DNA of 64,000 bases, from NCBI RefSeq assembly GCF_019578655.1, contig NC_063257.1, positions 32,151,159-32,215,158 of the forward strand. Reading direction: 5' to 3'. Source of the stretch: Ricinus communis. Taxonomy: Eukaryota > Streptophyta > Magnoliopsida > Malpighiales > Euphorbiaceae. Positions 1-9,721 of this stretch are shown here, one piece after another. Each line of letters opens with the position of its first letter. Position 1 is the stretch's first letter. The notes below the pieces were generated by a model, which was not told the DNA's origin, searched no databases, and was given only the letters and a program-made list of their open reading frames with translations. Both the position numbers and the translations under genes were made by a program.

Positions 1-1
1 A

Positions 2-259
2 CAATCTAATGCCATAAATATTTACTGTGACAATCACAGTGCCATACAAATTGCTCGTAATGACGTTTTCCATAAGCGCACCAAACATATTGAGATTGAT
101 TGTCACTTCATCCGGCATCATCTCATCAATGGCACTCTTCAACTCTCTCATGTGTCTTCTATTGATCAGACAGCTGACATATTTACTAAAGCTCATCCAC
201 CTGGTCGTTTTCATGACTTATCTTGCAAACTCAATTTACTAAATTCTTTGCCACCTTGA
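2..259 (+). pseudogene. Ty1/copia polyprotein, C-terminal RNase H fragment
   Basis: The frame starting at base 2 reads without a stop to TGA at 257-259 and gives the C-terminal end of a copia-type RNase H. Recognisable pieces are YCDNHSAIQIARN, FHKRTKHIEIDCHFIR and SSIDQTADIFTKAHPPGRF. The HxRTKHIEIDxHF and DxxADIFTK motifs are hallmarks of plant Ty1/copia elements. In a live element this domain removes the RNA strand of the RNA/DNA hybrid during reverse transcription. The rest of the polyprotein lies before the window. The stop is followed within 15 bases by a polypurine tract and an LTR start, the normal 3' order of a copia element. This stretch is intact, but whether the whole element is cannot be judged here. 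Confidence 0.9.
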
Positions 260-263
260 GTTT

Positions 264-272
264 AAGGGGGGA
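264..272 (+). other. Polypurine tract of the copia element
   Basis: A purine run, AAGGGGGGA, lies between the polyprotein stop and the LTR start TGTTAGATT. It is the expected primer site for plus-strand DNA synthesis, and its position fixes the start of the 3' LTR at 273. Confidence 0.85.
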
Positions 273-497
273 TGTTAGATTATATTAGTCAATAATCTAC
301 TTCAAGATTTTAGTCATTTGTTTATATTCTTGACCCACAATTAGAGGGGCTGATTTTAGGTGATTGATTTAGTGATTATTTGTTTCTATTTCTAGTTCTT
401 GTTTTCTATATATATACAGACCTGTACCAAGGCATGTAATATAGAAGTTAATACAATCTCATATTCCTCTCTTCATATTATTTTTTATCATTCTTCA
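273..497 (+). mobile_element. 3' LTR of the Ty1/copia element
   Basis: The LTR begins with TGTTAGATTATATT directly after the polypurine tract. A TATA-like stretch lies at about 408-420. A plausible CA end falls at 496-497, giving about 225 bp. The start is well supported. The end is an estimate, because the 5' LTR is outside the window and no target-site duplication can be checked. Confidence 0.6.
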
Positions 498-1150
498 TAG
501 CTAATCAGATATCTGAAAGTCTATCTCTAGCACCTCGATCTTGTTCTCATACAAGTTTCGTGTAGGCAGTTCCCATTCAGTAGTAATAGGTTAGTCGACT
601 CCTCAACATAGATTCATAAAAAAATGCCTCATACAATCACTCAACTGAGATTGCATAATCACTAATGGTTTGTAGAATAATGAAGGAAAGCTCAGTTTTG
701 TTGATGTATATAACTTTTTCTGTAACACAGCTCTTATTGCAAAAGCAAATGCCCTTACGAGCACAATCAGATGTGCAAGCTACTTGAAATGGAACAAGAT
801 GATTTGGGATAAGAGGAATGTCCACATTGTTGATTGGGTTATTAAGAATTCTTATGTTCTTTATAATCTAGGCTAGTTATTCAGTCCTCCCACTGAACTT
901 TCTCAGTTGCTTCTATTGGATTGTAATCCTCTCACTTAATGATATCTCATTATTGATAAGAAAAGGTACTTGTGAGAACCACGCTTTCTACTTTTATATT
1001 TCAATTATATTTTGTATAAAGCTTAGTTTTATATGGAAGAGACTATATCCTGGAAAACTTAGCTAGAACCATTGGTGTATAATGTGTGAATGTGAATTTG
1101 AAAGACCATCTTTACTTTACAAATATAAGAAAATCTTGTGTTATATCTCT
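498..1150. other. AT-rich spacer, no gene seen
   Basis: Only short open frames without recognisable motifs occur here. I see no splice-consistent coding segment and no inverted or tandem repeat. Confidence 0.5.
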
Positions 1151-1578
1151 GGGTAAAATGCACAAATGGTATCACAATTATGTCCCATATATCCATTTGG
1201 TACAATAACTCATAAATTAAAAGCAATAGTGCATTTTCTCCCCATTAATGAATTAGACAATGGTTTTTTATTGTTCTGTGCTGACATGGCAGCCAAATTT
1301 CTCACCAGATAGCGTATCGCCTTACCTAGTGTATCAATTTATCATAGTCTAACATGCTAAATTGATATATTAGACAATATGACATATTATCTAGTGAGAG
1401 ATTTGGTTGTCACATCAGCACAAAACAATTAGAAATTATACAAAATAGCTGGAAAGTATGTAGATACTGTTGCCTGATTCATTAATGAAGAGGAGGGATA
1501 CTACTAATTTGATTTATGAGTTGCAATACCAAATGTATACATTAGACATAGTTATGATATCATTTATGTATTTTACCC
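1151..1578. mobile_element. Foldback MITE, copy A
   Basis: The first ~110 bases and the last ~110 bases are inverted complements. The left end starts GGGTAAAATGCACAAATG and the complement of the right end starts GGGTAAAATACATAAATG. Similarity continues inward through ATCCATTTGGTA-like, ACTCATAAAT and CATTAATGAAT segments, and the centre is itself palindromic (blocks on both sides of about 1330-1400). No coding capacity is visible. The flanks (1141-1150 and 1579-1588) look like a decayed target duplication. It shares its terminal sequence with the element at 2151-2629. Confidence 0.7.
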
Positions 1579-2141
1579 ATATAACTCTATTATTTATAAT
1601 TTGAATAAAAAAATTAATCTCGTTTAAGAAAATAGGTTCAAGAACTCGGTATGATTTGCAAAGTATATTCAACATAATCTTGAATGATAAAAATTACGAA
1701 GCTTTATAAAAAGTGTACTATAGAATGCAAAATATTATTTAAAAATTTTCTACTAGATATGAATAATTAGTATGTTTGCAGATTCTATTGAATAAGAATC
1801 AAAACGCATGCGAAATTCCCTTTATAAATAAAGGCTTTTATAAAATAGAGGAGATTGGATAATGGGGTTTAGGTATCACCTTGGATGATACATCTCAACT
1901 TCACTTTCAGTAGACAATACAAGCCTTAATTTTTAGTATTCGAGGTATAAAAGGTTCCCTTGTATTGATTTTTGCACCTTCTTTACCCAATTAACCATAT
2001 TGAAGAGTTACTTGGCAAATAGAATTTTTTGAAATTATTTTTGAATTATTGACATATTTTTCTTTATGTTGCTTACAATGACAATGGTTGTTTTTATGCA
2101 GAAAAAGAAATATGAAAAAAATGTACATATCTTATCTTAAA

Positions 2142-2638
2142 TAGTTTGCAGGTAGTAGAAGTAAATGGTACTACAACTATATCATTTATATCCATTTGGT
2201 ATCTCAACTCAATAATCATAAAAAATTTATTCTAAGTCACCATTAATGAATCGGGCTAAAGTACCATTCTACTTCACGACCATTTTGTGTTGATATGACA
2301 ACCATTTCTTTTTCTAGCTTCCATGTCACTATTAATCTGTATATAATTAATAGTAGTAAGCTTAAAATCCTAATCCTCCAAATATAGTTGTAAGGTATGA
2401 GTTCAACGTAGAGGAGCAAAGAGAATGTTCAACATCTAACTAGAATTAGTTATGTCCAAATAAGAGGTGATATAGTAGTTAGTGAAAGAACCTAGTTGCC
2501 ACATCATTATATAATAACTAGAAAGTATAACTGGATTGATTGTTGGTTAGTTGAGATACCATTTTTCATGATTAATGAATTGAGGTACCAAATGGATACA
2601 ATAGCCATAGTTATAAAACCATTTATACATAGTTTGCA
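2142..2638. mobile_element. Foldback MITE, copy B, with 9-bp target duplication
   Basis: The element body is 2151-2629. The sequence TAGTTTGCA occurs at 2142-2150 and again at 2630-2638, a perfect 9-bp direct repeat as left by Mutator-class transposases. The ends are inverted complements (ATCCATTTGGTAT on the left; complement of ACCAAATGGATAC on the right) and match copy A at 1151-1578. The centre differs from copy A. It is non-coding. Confidence 0.7.
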
Positions 2639-3624
2639 CTTGAATGGAATTAGGGAGATTTTAAAAGTATTATATAGTTTGAAAGTATTCTTTTTGAATT
2701 TAATAAAATAAATAAATAAAGATAAAAAAATGATTTCATTTAAATATTAGTAATTAATATTTGGATGTTGGTTGCAATTCGTGAACCATTCATTATTTCA
2801 ATATATTATCATAGGTAGAGTAAGATATAAAAGAAAAATACAAAACAACATTGAGTAGATACTTTATCTATATCTTACAACTCAAAAAATATTGTCAATT
2901 ATCTTGTTCTTCTGTAATTTCTTGACATTAGATTTTTTTATACATGTATAAAAAAATATCAAGAATTATTTGAATTGTTATTATTTTTATAGATTTAAGA
3001 AATGACATCATATACCTACAAAAAGAAGTAAAACCTGCAACACTTTTCTAAAGATTATTATCCACAATTAAGTGTACAAGTTTGTAATCTCATTTACCTC
3101 TAGAGCAAACCTGAAAAATGATTTTCATAATCTTGATGCACATCTTTCCTGCAATAACATATTTATTGTAAGAGTTTGAAAAGTAAGCTTTTCTAAGTTG
3201 CTCTAAGTTAGTGCACTATGTTTATGTGTTATTAGGTGTCTTCAAGGTAAGACTAAGAGTTAGAACTATAATTTTATCTATAACAACCTAACACAATGTT
3301 AATTAATCCAACCAATTTTGACAACTTTTAACAAGGATGGGAATATTTTATCTAAGTGGCTACTAATTCTTTGTTTGTTTCATTATTGTGGAAAGAAATT
3401 AAATTATAAGAAAGAAGATAAAAAGTGGAGATGAATTTTATTTCCCATTCCTATTGTCTCTATATCATGATATAAGAATAGCAATAGGGTGGGACGGCGC
3501 AAATATTGAAATTCTTATCCCTACCACAGAAATAGATCGAGGCAGATCGAGCAGAGTGGTGAAGAATAGATAATATTTAGAGCGGAAATATGGATCGCCG
3601 CTTATATTATTTTGATACTTTTTT
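2639..3624. other. AT-rich spacer, no gene seen
   Basis: There is no open frame with recognisable motifs and no clear repeat. The sequence is very AT-rich up to the transposon-like boundary near 3.63 kb. Confidence 0.5.
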
Positions 3625-3627
3625 TAA

Positions 3628-5061
3628 TGGCCTAATACATCCTTAGCCCTTATATTTGTCCAAAATAGTCAGATAGCACCCTAAACTTCAAATTGACTTA
3701 TTAGACACCTCTACTTAACTAATTGCTCATGCATAAACACCTGCAGGGTTTTAGATAATGGTGTAATATATACGTGCGCTGACTCATAGTTAGACGGACA
3801 CGTGGGCATTTTATAGTGATATGACAGACACGTTATAAAGTGCTATTGCACAACTTCTCTCAGCTCATTAATATCAAATGGTCAGGTTATTCCTCTCTCC
3901 TTAAGCTATTTCCCTAAATCGATTTTGTAATCCCTAATTTCATTTTTCAACTTGAAGTCCCTAATGAACAAACTAAATAGAACATGATTTTGCTGCATTG
4001 TGATAGTTTAAAAAGAAACTGAAATCTGAAGAAAGAAGCCACTGAAGGGACTGCATTTCGACTAAGTAGTGGAAAAAGCCACTGATTAGAGGAGAAGTTA
4101 CAAAAGCTTTTTTTCAAAGAAAGAAACCCATTGAGTTGCTCATTGTGCAGTTTACAAAAGTTATTTCAAAGAAAGCTTTTAGAATTGGAGCCGAAAAAAT
4201 GTAAGCTTTTTCTGAGTTGGAAACTATGTTTATTTTTGTTACTTTTGTATATGTTAAAATGGAATTATTGTTATTTTGTAAAAATGTTAAGGCTTACTAA
4301 TGTGTGTGTGTGTGTTAAAAGATTAGGGTTCTGTATTTTGGAAGAAAAAAATAAAAGTTAGCTTAATTTTAATATAAGTTAATGACAGTTACACTTTTTT
4401 ATATTTGTTATAGAAAATTGATGTTGCTATCAACCTAAAGTGGCACTTTAGTAGGCATATTCTTTAAGGACCACCAGCACAGTATGTTGGTGAGACCCAT
4501 GTTGAATATATACATAATGTTGATACTGAGAAATTGTCTTTATTCGAGTTATTAGGGTATACACGTGATTTTGGATACATGACAATAGGTGGAGTGTTTT
4601 ATAAAGTATAATGTAGTAATAAGTCCTTATCTTTAAATAATGATCAAGTTATTTTGAAATTTATACAAAGGTTGGTGAATGATGAGACTGTGGACTTGTA
4701 TGTTACTCATGTGGTAGATCAGGCAGAAGAAGTCATTGATGTTGATGATGTAGATGATAATCCAGTAGTAGCTTTGAGTGTCTTTAGTAATATCATTAGG
4801 AATTGTGCTAGGGTTTCTATTAAAAATCAGAAAGATACAATAAATACAAATGCTAGGGCATCTAGTAGCATATTTGATAAAAATCTTAGGTTTGAAGCAG
4901 CCATTACAAGAGAGTAGAGTGAGGGTGAAAAGGAGGTTAAAGATGAAGGGCCGGGTGAGGGTGAGGGTGAAAGGGAGGTTAAAGATGAAGGACAGGGTGA
5001 AAGGGAGGTTAAAGGTGAAAGGCAGGGTGAGAGTGAGGGTGAAGGTGAAAACCTTTTTTAA
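3628..5061 (+). mobile_element. Decayed Mutator-like transposon, 5' part
   Basis: The segment begins near 3628 with TGGCCTAATACATCC and continues with a stretch (to about 3740) of the style seen in plant Mutator-like terminal repeats: text about taking 'CACCCTAAACTTCAAATTG' and 'TTAGACACC'. About 0.7 kb downstream lies a decayed N-terminal transposase segment (4414-5061). No matching right-hand terminal repeat is visible before the next element at 5334, so the 3' part is probably lost. The left boundary is inferred and the transposase match is the stronger evidence. Confidence 0.5.
4414..5061 (+). pseudogene. MULE (MuDR-type) transposase, N-terminal fragment
   Basis: One frame from 4414 to TAA at 5059-5061 resembles the N-terminal region of plant Mutator-like transposases. 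It shows an element like YVGETHVEYIHNVDTEKLS, then LFELLGYTRDFGYM, and VDLYVTHVVDQAEEVIDV, followed by an acidic Asp/Glu-rich linker. The last ~50 codons are low-complexity Glu/Gly/Arg/Lys repeats (GEGEREVKDEGQ-type). In-frame stops at 4465-4467, 4609-4611 and 4915-4917 show it is dead. A possible splice acceptor (TTGTTATAG) precedes it. The catalytic DDE and zinc-finger parts of the family are absent. Family assignment rests on the order of these motifs. Confidence 0.6.
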
Positions 5062-5333
5062 TCTTAAAATTCGTAATTTATATATCTTGAAAAGCTATTA
5101 GATATTTTTTAAAGTTTTTATATATTATTAATTAGTATTTCAAAAATAAATAAAATCAAAATACTTAATAATGGGTTCCTATCAAGAAATATTATGTCTT
5201 TTCTTATCCCTACCACAATAACTTTATAGAAAAAGTTATAGACATTACTCAATAGTTTATAAATTCTTTTTAAGAGCAATATACCTGAAATTAAAGAATT
5301 ACATTATCCTAATGTCTTTCATTTCTCTCGATA

Positions 5334-5837
5334 TAAGGAGAAACAAATAACATGTGGTATTTTACTGTTTTATAATTTTTAGTATGTGATTTTTCAAGCA
5401 AAGAGAGGTATGTGGTTACAAATCGTGACAAATAAAGATATTTTATTATAAAATATCTCGATTTATAAGGATTTAACTACCTTCACTCTGATCAGTCATT
5501 ATTATCATGTTGTCCGTATTTGATAATAAAAGTTTGGCGCTTAACAACTCCTAATTTTATTGTTTGAACTTTAATCGCGATTTAAGAAGTCAATGATCCG
5601 ATAAAATCGATTTAACAGTCAAACATTAACATCTTGAGCTATTAAGCTCTAAAATAATATTAGCAAACACAAAAAATATGATAATAATGACTGATTAGAG
5701 TAAAGATGGTTAAATCCTTGCCAATCGATACTTTTTAACAATGAGATACTTCTTATGTCTCTTTTTGTTTGAAGAAAACCACATACTGAAAGTTGTCAAA
5801 TGGTGAAACTATAAGGTATTTCTTTATACTTATCCCT
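5334..5837. mobile_element. Hairpin MITE family, copy 1
   Basis: The whole segment folds on itself. For example, GGATTTAACTACCTTCACTC near 5468 pairs with GAGTAAAGATGGTTAAATCC near 5698. Terminal portions also pair: TTAGTATGTGATTTTTC on the left against the complement of GAAGAAAACCACATACTGAA on the right. It has no coding capacity. Two more copies of the same design are at 6687-7160 and 21830-22314. Confidence 0.75.
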
Positions 5838-5949
5838 AAGTAAAAATACTTTCTTTCATTTCAATTTTCTTGTTCTCTTTTTATCATATTAACCTCCCAA
5901 AGAAAGTTTAAATTTCCATCTCAACATACACATAAGCTATAAATCAAAA

Positions 5950-6451
5950 TTTAGGTCACTAATGATGATAGTGTAAAGCATGAGCCTGCATGCTTACTAA
6001 CTTAATAATTAGAGACGAGGTTGGAACTATCCATATAGCCAAAAATTCAATCTCTAGATGTCAGTAATAACTCATTTAGACTTTTATCAGCACATTAAAT
6101 TTATAATCACTTTTCCGTATAGGGTGGAATTTTACAAATTTCCCCGTTCAAATCTCTAGCATTCTCATCCTCTTTTGACCATAACTCAGTAACCTAAAAT
6201 CTTAGCCCACCAGACGAGTCATGATTTCTAGTGGGGGCTCATACGAATTCTAAAGGTGGCTACCACTAATTTCTCATAGTGTACCACTTAGTTCTGACAA
6301 CATTTAGTACCATATACAAGCTAGCAGGTAGCTCTAATGCTATTCATAAAGCCCTAGCTTGCATAAATTATTAATCCAATAACTAGAGTGAGCTTGGATT
6401 GTATCCATGTGGCCTAAAATCAACTCTTAGGTGTTAATAATAACTCATTTA
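5950..6451 (-). repeat. Tandem ~375-bp TRIM-like units, left part
   Basis: The landmark GAGGTTGG followed by CCATATAGCCAAAA-like text occurs at about 6013 and 6393, 380 bases apart. The array resumes at 9722 after the inserted Harbinger-like element. Each unit contains a degenerate GCTCTGATACCATT (here 6331-6344), which on the minus strand reads like the initiator-Met-tRNA primer binding site TGGTATCAGAGC. That suggests units derived from a small retroelement (TRIM) in tandem, lying on the minus strand. Confidence 0.65.
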
Positions 6452-6686
6452 CAGCCTGTTTAGTTCATGGAATTGCTTAACTAAACCATAGAATTAATAA
6501 ATAACACTGTATTTAATACATATGATAAAGAAATAGCTTAATAATCTCAAAGATTTAGTTAACTGATTAGATTACTCTTATCTAAAATCAAGCCCCTCCA
6601 TGTCTTTAGTAAGCATCTCCAGTGAGATTACTAATCCAATAATTAATGAAACTTTAATCCTTAAAACAACCTTGATCTTTTATTTT

Positions 6687-7160
6687 AGGGATAAATACAA
6701 AAATATCCTATGATTTTACTGTGTTATCATTTTTAGTATGTATTTTTTTTTTTTTTTATAAAGAGTAACAAATCATGATATAGAAAAGGTATTTCACCAT
6801 TAATGTTTCATAAGGATTCAACAATTTTTACTTTGATTAGCCAATCATAATTATATTGTCTGTATTTGATAAAGTGAGCTTAGAGCTTAAGCACTCATAA
6901 TTTCTTTGTTTGACCATTAAATCGCCGTTTAAGAAATTACTAATCTAATCAGATTGATTGATGGTCAAACAATAACATATTTTAGTTGTTAAGCTCTAAA
7001 TATATATTATCAAACATGAGTAATATGATAATGATAGTTGATCGGCAAAATACTTCTTTTTTTTATAATTTTTAACTACATATCTTTTTTTTCTAAAAAC
7101 AATCACATGAAGATTATCAAGTTATGAAATTAAAAAATACTTTTTTTTTACTTATTCCTT
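6687..7160. mobile_element. Hairpin MITE family, copy 2 (nested)
   Basis: It has the same layout as copy 1: left terminus AGGGATAAATACAAAAAT and right terminus the complement of AAGGAATAAGTAAAAAAA. Internal arms include TTAGTATGTA on the left, and AGCTTAGAGCTTAAGCACTC against TTGTTAAGCTCTAAATAT. It lies inside the Harbinger-like element, so it inserted later than that element. Confidence 0.7.
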
Positions 7161-8456
7161 TACTTTATTTTCAAAATAGCCTAATACAATCCATTTTTCT
7201 TTTTTGTTTTAAATGAAAAAGCTTAAATTAGATTGCTTTACCAAAATTTAGAGGAAGTCTTCCACTGTTAATGTGGCCATGATGGTATAATTTTGAAATT
7301 AATCACTAAAGTTCCCCTAATAAATCATGCGATAATAAATTAGCAAAAAGATAATGTTACAGAAACTGATTAATACCTAAAATTATAAATGGTGCTTCAA
7401 GTCAAAAGTCCATGCAGACTGGATGAAAAGATTTAAGGACTTTTTGACAAAAATAAAATGAAGAAACTAGGGAGACATAATTTTATATATGGGGCTGGTA
7501 TTTAGGTAAAAATATTATTTGAATAATTTATGTTATTGGTTAAAATATCATACTAAATATAGGACTATATCTAAAAATTCATTAACTTTACATATTTAAT
7601 AATTTTAACTCATTTTCTAGATTTTTTATAAAAAGACTTAAATTTTTAATTTTGTTTATAAAATCCAATCCCACCATAAAATCCAATCCAATCATCTACA
7701 ACAAATTGGCTCATTAAATCTAAGAAACACTATGTAATATAAAGAGAAAATGTGTCGTCAAATGAAACTACACCACCACCACCTATTTTTCTCAATCTAC
7801 AATCTTAAGCACTGATTGTACCACCACCACCACTCTAAGTTGCATGGAAACTTTAAAGTTGATTATGTTTATGCGTCACAGCATATGTTTTGAACACCGA
7901 AACTTTTTGAAAATATTTTAGAAATTTAAAAAATTATTTTCCATTATTTTTTATATTTTTTATTTATTTTTTAAAATTCTAAAAAAAATTTTAAAAAAAT
8001 TTATCTATTTAATTAGAGTTTCTTACTTTAAGAAAGACTTAATTTTTTTATTTATTTTACTTTCTATTTATAGATGATTTTTAACTTTTTCCTATTAATA
8101 AATTTATTTATATTAGTCTTTTTAATTCTTAATTATTTTACATTTAAAAGTCTTTATATATACATATATTTTTTTATACATTATTTTCTCTTGGTCAATA
8201 GAAAGTAACTATTCTTTTAAAACATATTAACTACCAGTTAGTAATAGACAAATCACGCTATATAATATTTATTAAATACTAATATGACCCATTATATTAA
8301 TTGTATGAATTATATCTAATTTATATCTTTTACGATGATAAAAACAATAAGACAGTAAAATATCTAGAATAATTATTTACTATTATTTTAATATTTTATA
8401 AATAAATTTTATTTATTTAAATTTTATTAAAAATATTAGTATGGCTTTTAAGTATT

Positions 8457-8458
<2 letters not shown>

Positions 8459-8491
<33 letters not shown>
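8459..8491. repeat. (AT)n microsatellite
   Basis: Sixteen uninterrupted AT dinucleotides sit inside the Harbinger-like element. Confidence 0.95.
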
Positions 8492-8492
<1 letters not shown>

Positions 8493-8529
8493 CGTTTTTT
8501 TAATATTTTATTTTTTAATTTTTTAGAAA

Positions 8530-9400
8530 ATTTTGTATCTCCGTACCGTATATTGTCATGGTTCTCCTTTCCTACAGCACAATCGGTTCTCTTATAATAC
8601 AACTCCTTATCTCTGCAAACAAATCGTGACGTATGTAATGTTTGATTGTGCTGGCATCAGCAGCGACACCTCCACAGAAAGCAACACCACTATCAATGTG
8701 GTCGTTGCTGGAGCTTTCGGAAATTTTTCTATAGGTATAAGTACTGAAAAATATGGCAATAACAGCTTGGAATGGAGGAGTGAGAGAATTGTACCTAGGT
8801 CTCCTAGTCAAGAACAAGAACAAGAACAATCCATAGAAAAAACAGCTAAGATGTCTTCCTTACCAACATGGTAAAATCAAAACCACTCACTCAATTTCAT
8901 AAAAAGTAAAAAATAAAAAGGAAAAGACCAATAAACAAGTAAAAAATGCATTTCGGGTTAGGTAATTGTTGGTTCAAGAGGATGAGGAAGTGTCGACATT
9001 GATGGTTCAAACTCGAAATTGGTGGAACTGCATGAGTTGGGTTACTCAATTGAGCAGTAAGGTTCAAAGTTCGTCGAGTTTGGTGGGAAGGGAAAGGGGC
9101 AAGGCAGAAAGAGGAGAAAGGAGATTGCAGTAGGAGACGATGGGATTAAAGGATGAGTTTAGTAAGGAGGTACCGTCAATTGTTATGTGGAAGAGAGATT
9201 CTGCGTTCGATTAAGGAGAGTAAAGCATGGGACCAGAGAGTTGTATCTTGTTGAACTGCGGCGACGACTGAGGTAACATGTTGTTTGTAGAGGTTGTTGA
9301 GAATTAGGGAGTGCAGGATAGAAGTGGGACAGCTATTACGCGCATGCGGATAGAGAGGGGGGATGGTGTGAGAGTTTTTACTTATTAGATGACTGAGCAA
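8530..9400 (-). other. GC-richer, gene-like but unidentified segment in the Harbinger-like element
   Basis: Base composition is clearly less AT-rich than the surroundings. Short open pieces occur on both strands: plus strand 8533-8874 (113 codons, with Ser/Thr-rich text and an EQEQEQ run), minus strand 8572-8829 (85 codons) and 9176-9400 (74 codons). None matches a family I recognise, and stops separate the pieces. It may be a host gene fragment captured by the transposon or a decayed piece of its own coding region. No function is assigned. Confidence 0.3.
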
Positions 9401-9721
9401 TCTTTTTTTGAAAAAAATAAAAGTAACTATTTAGTCAGCAAAAACCATCACAAGACTCTTTTATCTGATGGCCAAATTGTATTTTAAAAAAATTAGAAAT
9501 TTAGTGCTTTTTGTGAAAAAACTGTAAAAATTAGTTAAAATTATTAAAACGTGTAACCTTAGGAAATTTTTAGATAATTCAGCCAAACAGAATTAATTAT
9601 ACCTATGGATTAAGATGTTTGTACCAGTCAAGGTTTAATATGAGCAATTCTATGGTTTAACTAAGTCTAGGATTAAGACTGATCCTAAAGATTATGAATC
9701 CATAAACCAAACAAGTTGTTA

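Larger units (their letters stand above)
6452..9718. mobile_element. PIF/Harbinger-like element, non-autonomous, 3.27 kb
   Basis: The left end starts CAGCCTGTTTAGTTCATGG and the complement of the right end starts CAACTTGTTTGGTTTATGG, matching at 15 of 19 positions. Both ends are flanked by TTA (6449-6451 and 9719-9721), the PIF/Harbinger target duplication. A subterminal block, TTAACTAAACCATAGAATT, recurs inverted near the right end. Removing 6452-9721 restores AACTCATTTAGGCTTTTAT, which matches the intact unit at about 6071 (AACTCATTTAGACTTTTAT), and restores the ~375-bp phase of the surrounding array. No Harbinger transposase is seen inside. The element carries a hairpin MITE (6687-7160), an (AT)n tract and a GC-richer unidentified segment (8.53-9.40 kb). 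Confidence 0.75.

Noticed and set aside
4131..4361. 76-codon open frame with a hydrophobic, Cys-rich sequence
   Set aside because: It lies in the leader of the decayed Mutator-like element and is not joined to the transposase frame; it includes a TG microsatellite.
8417..8602. Minus-strand open frame with Tyr-Ile repeats
   Set aside because: It is generated by the (AT)n microsatellite.
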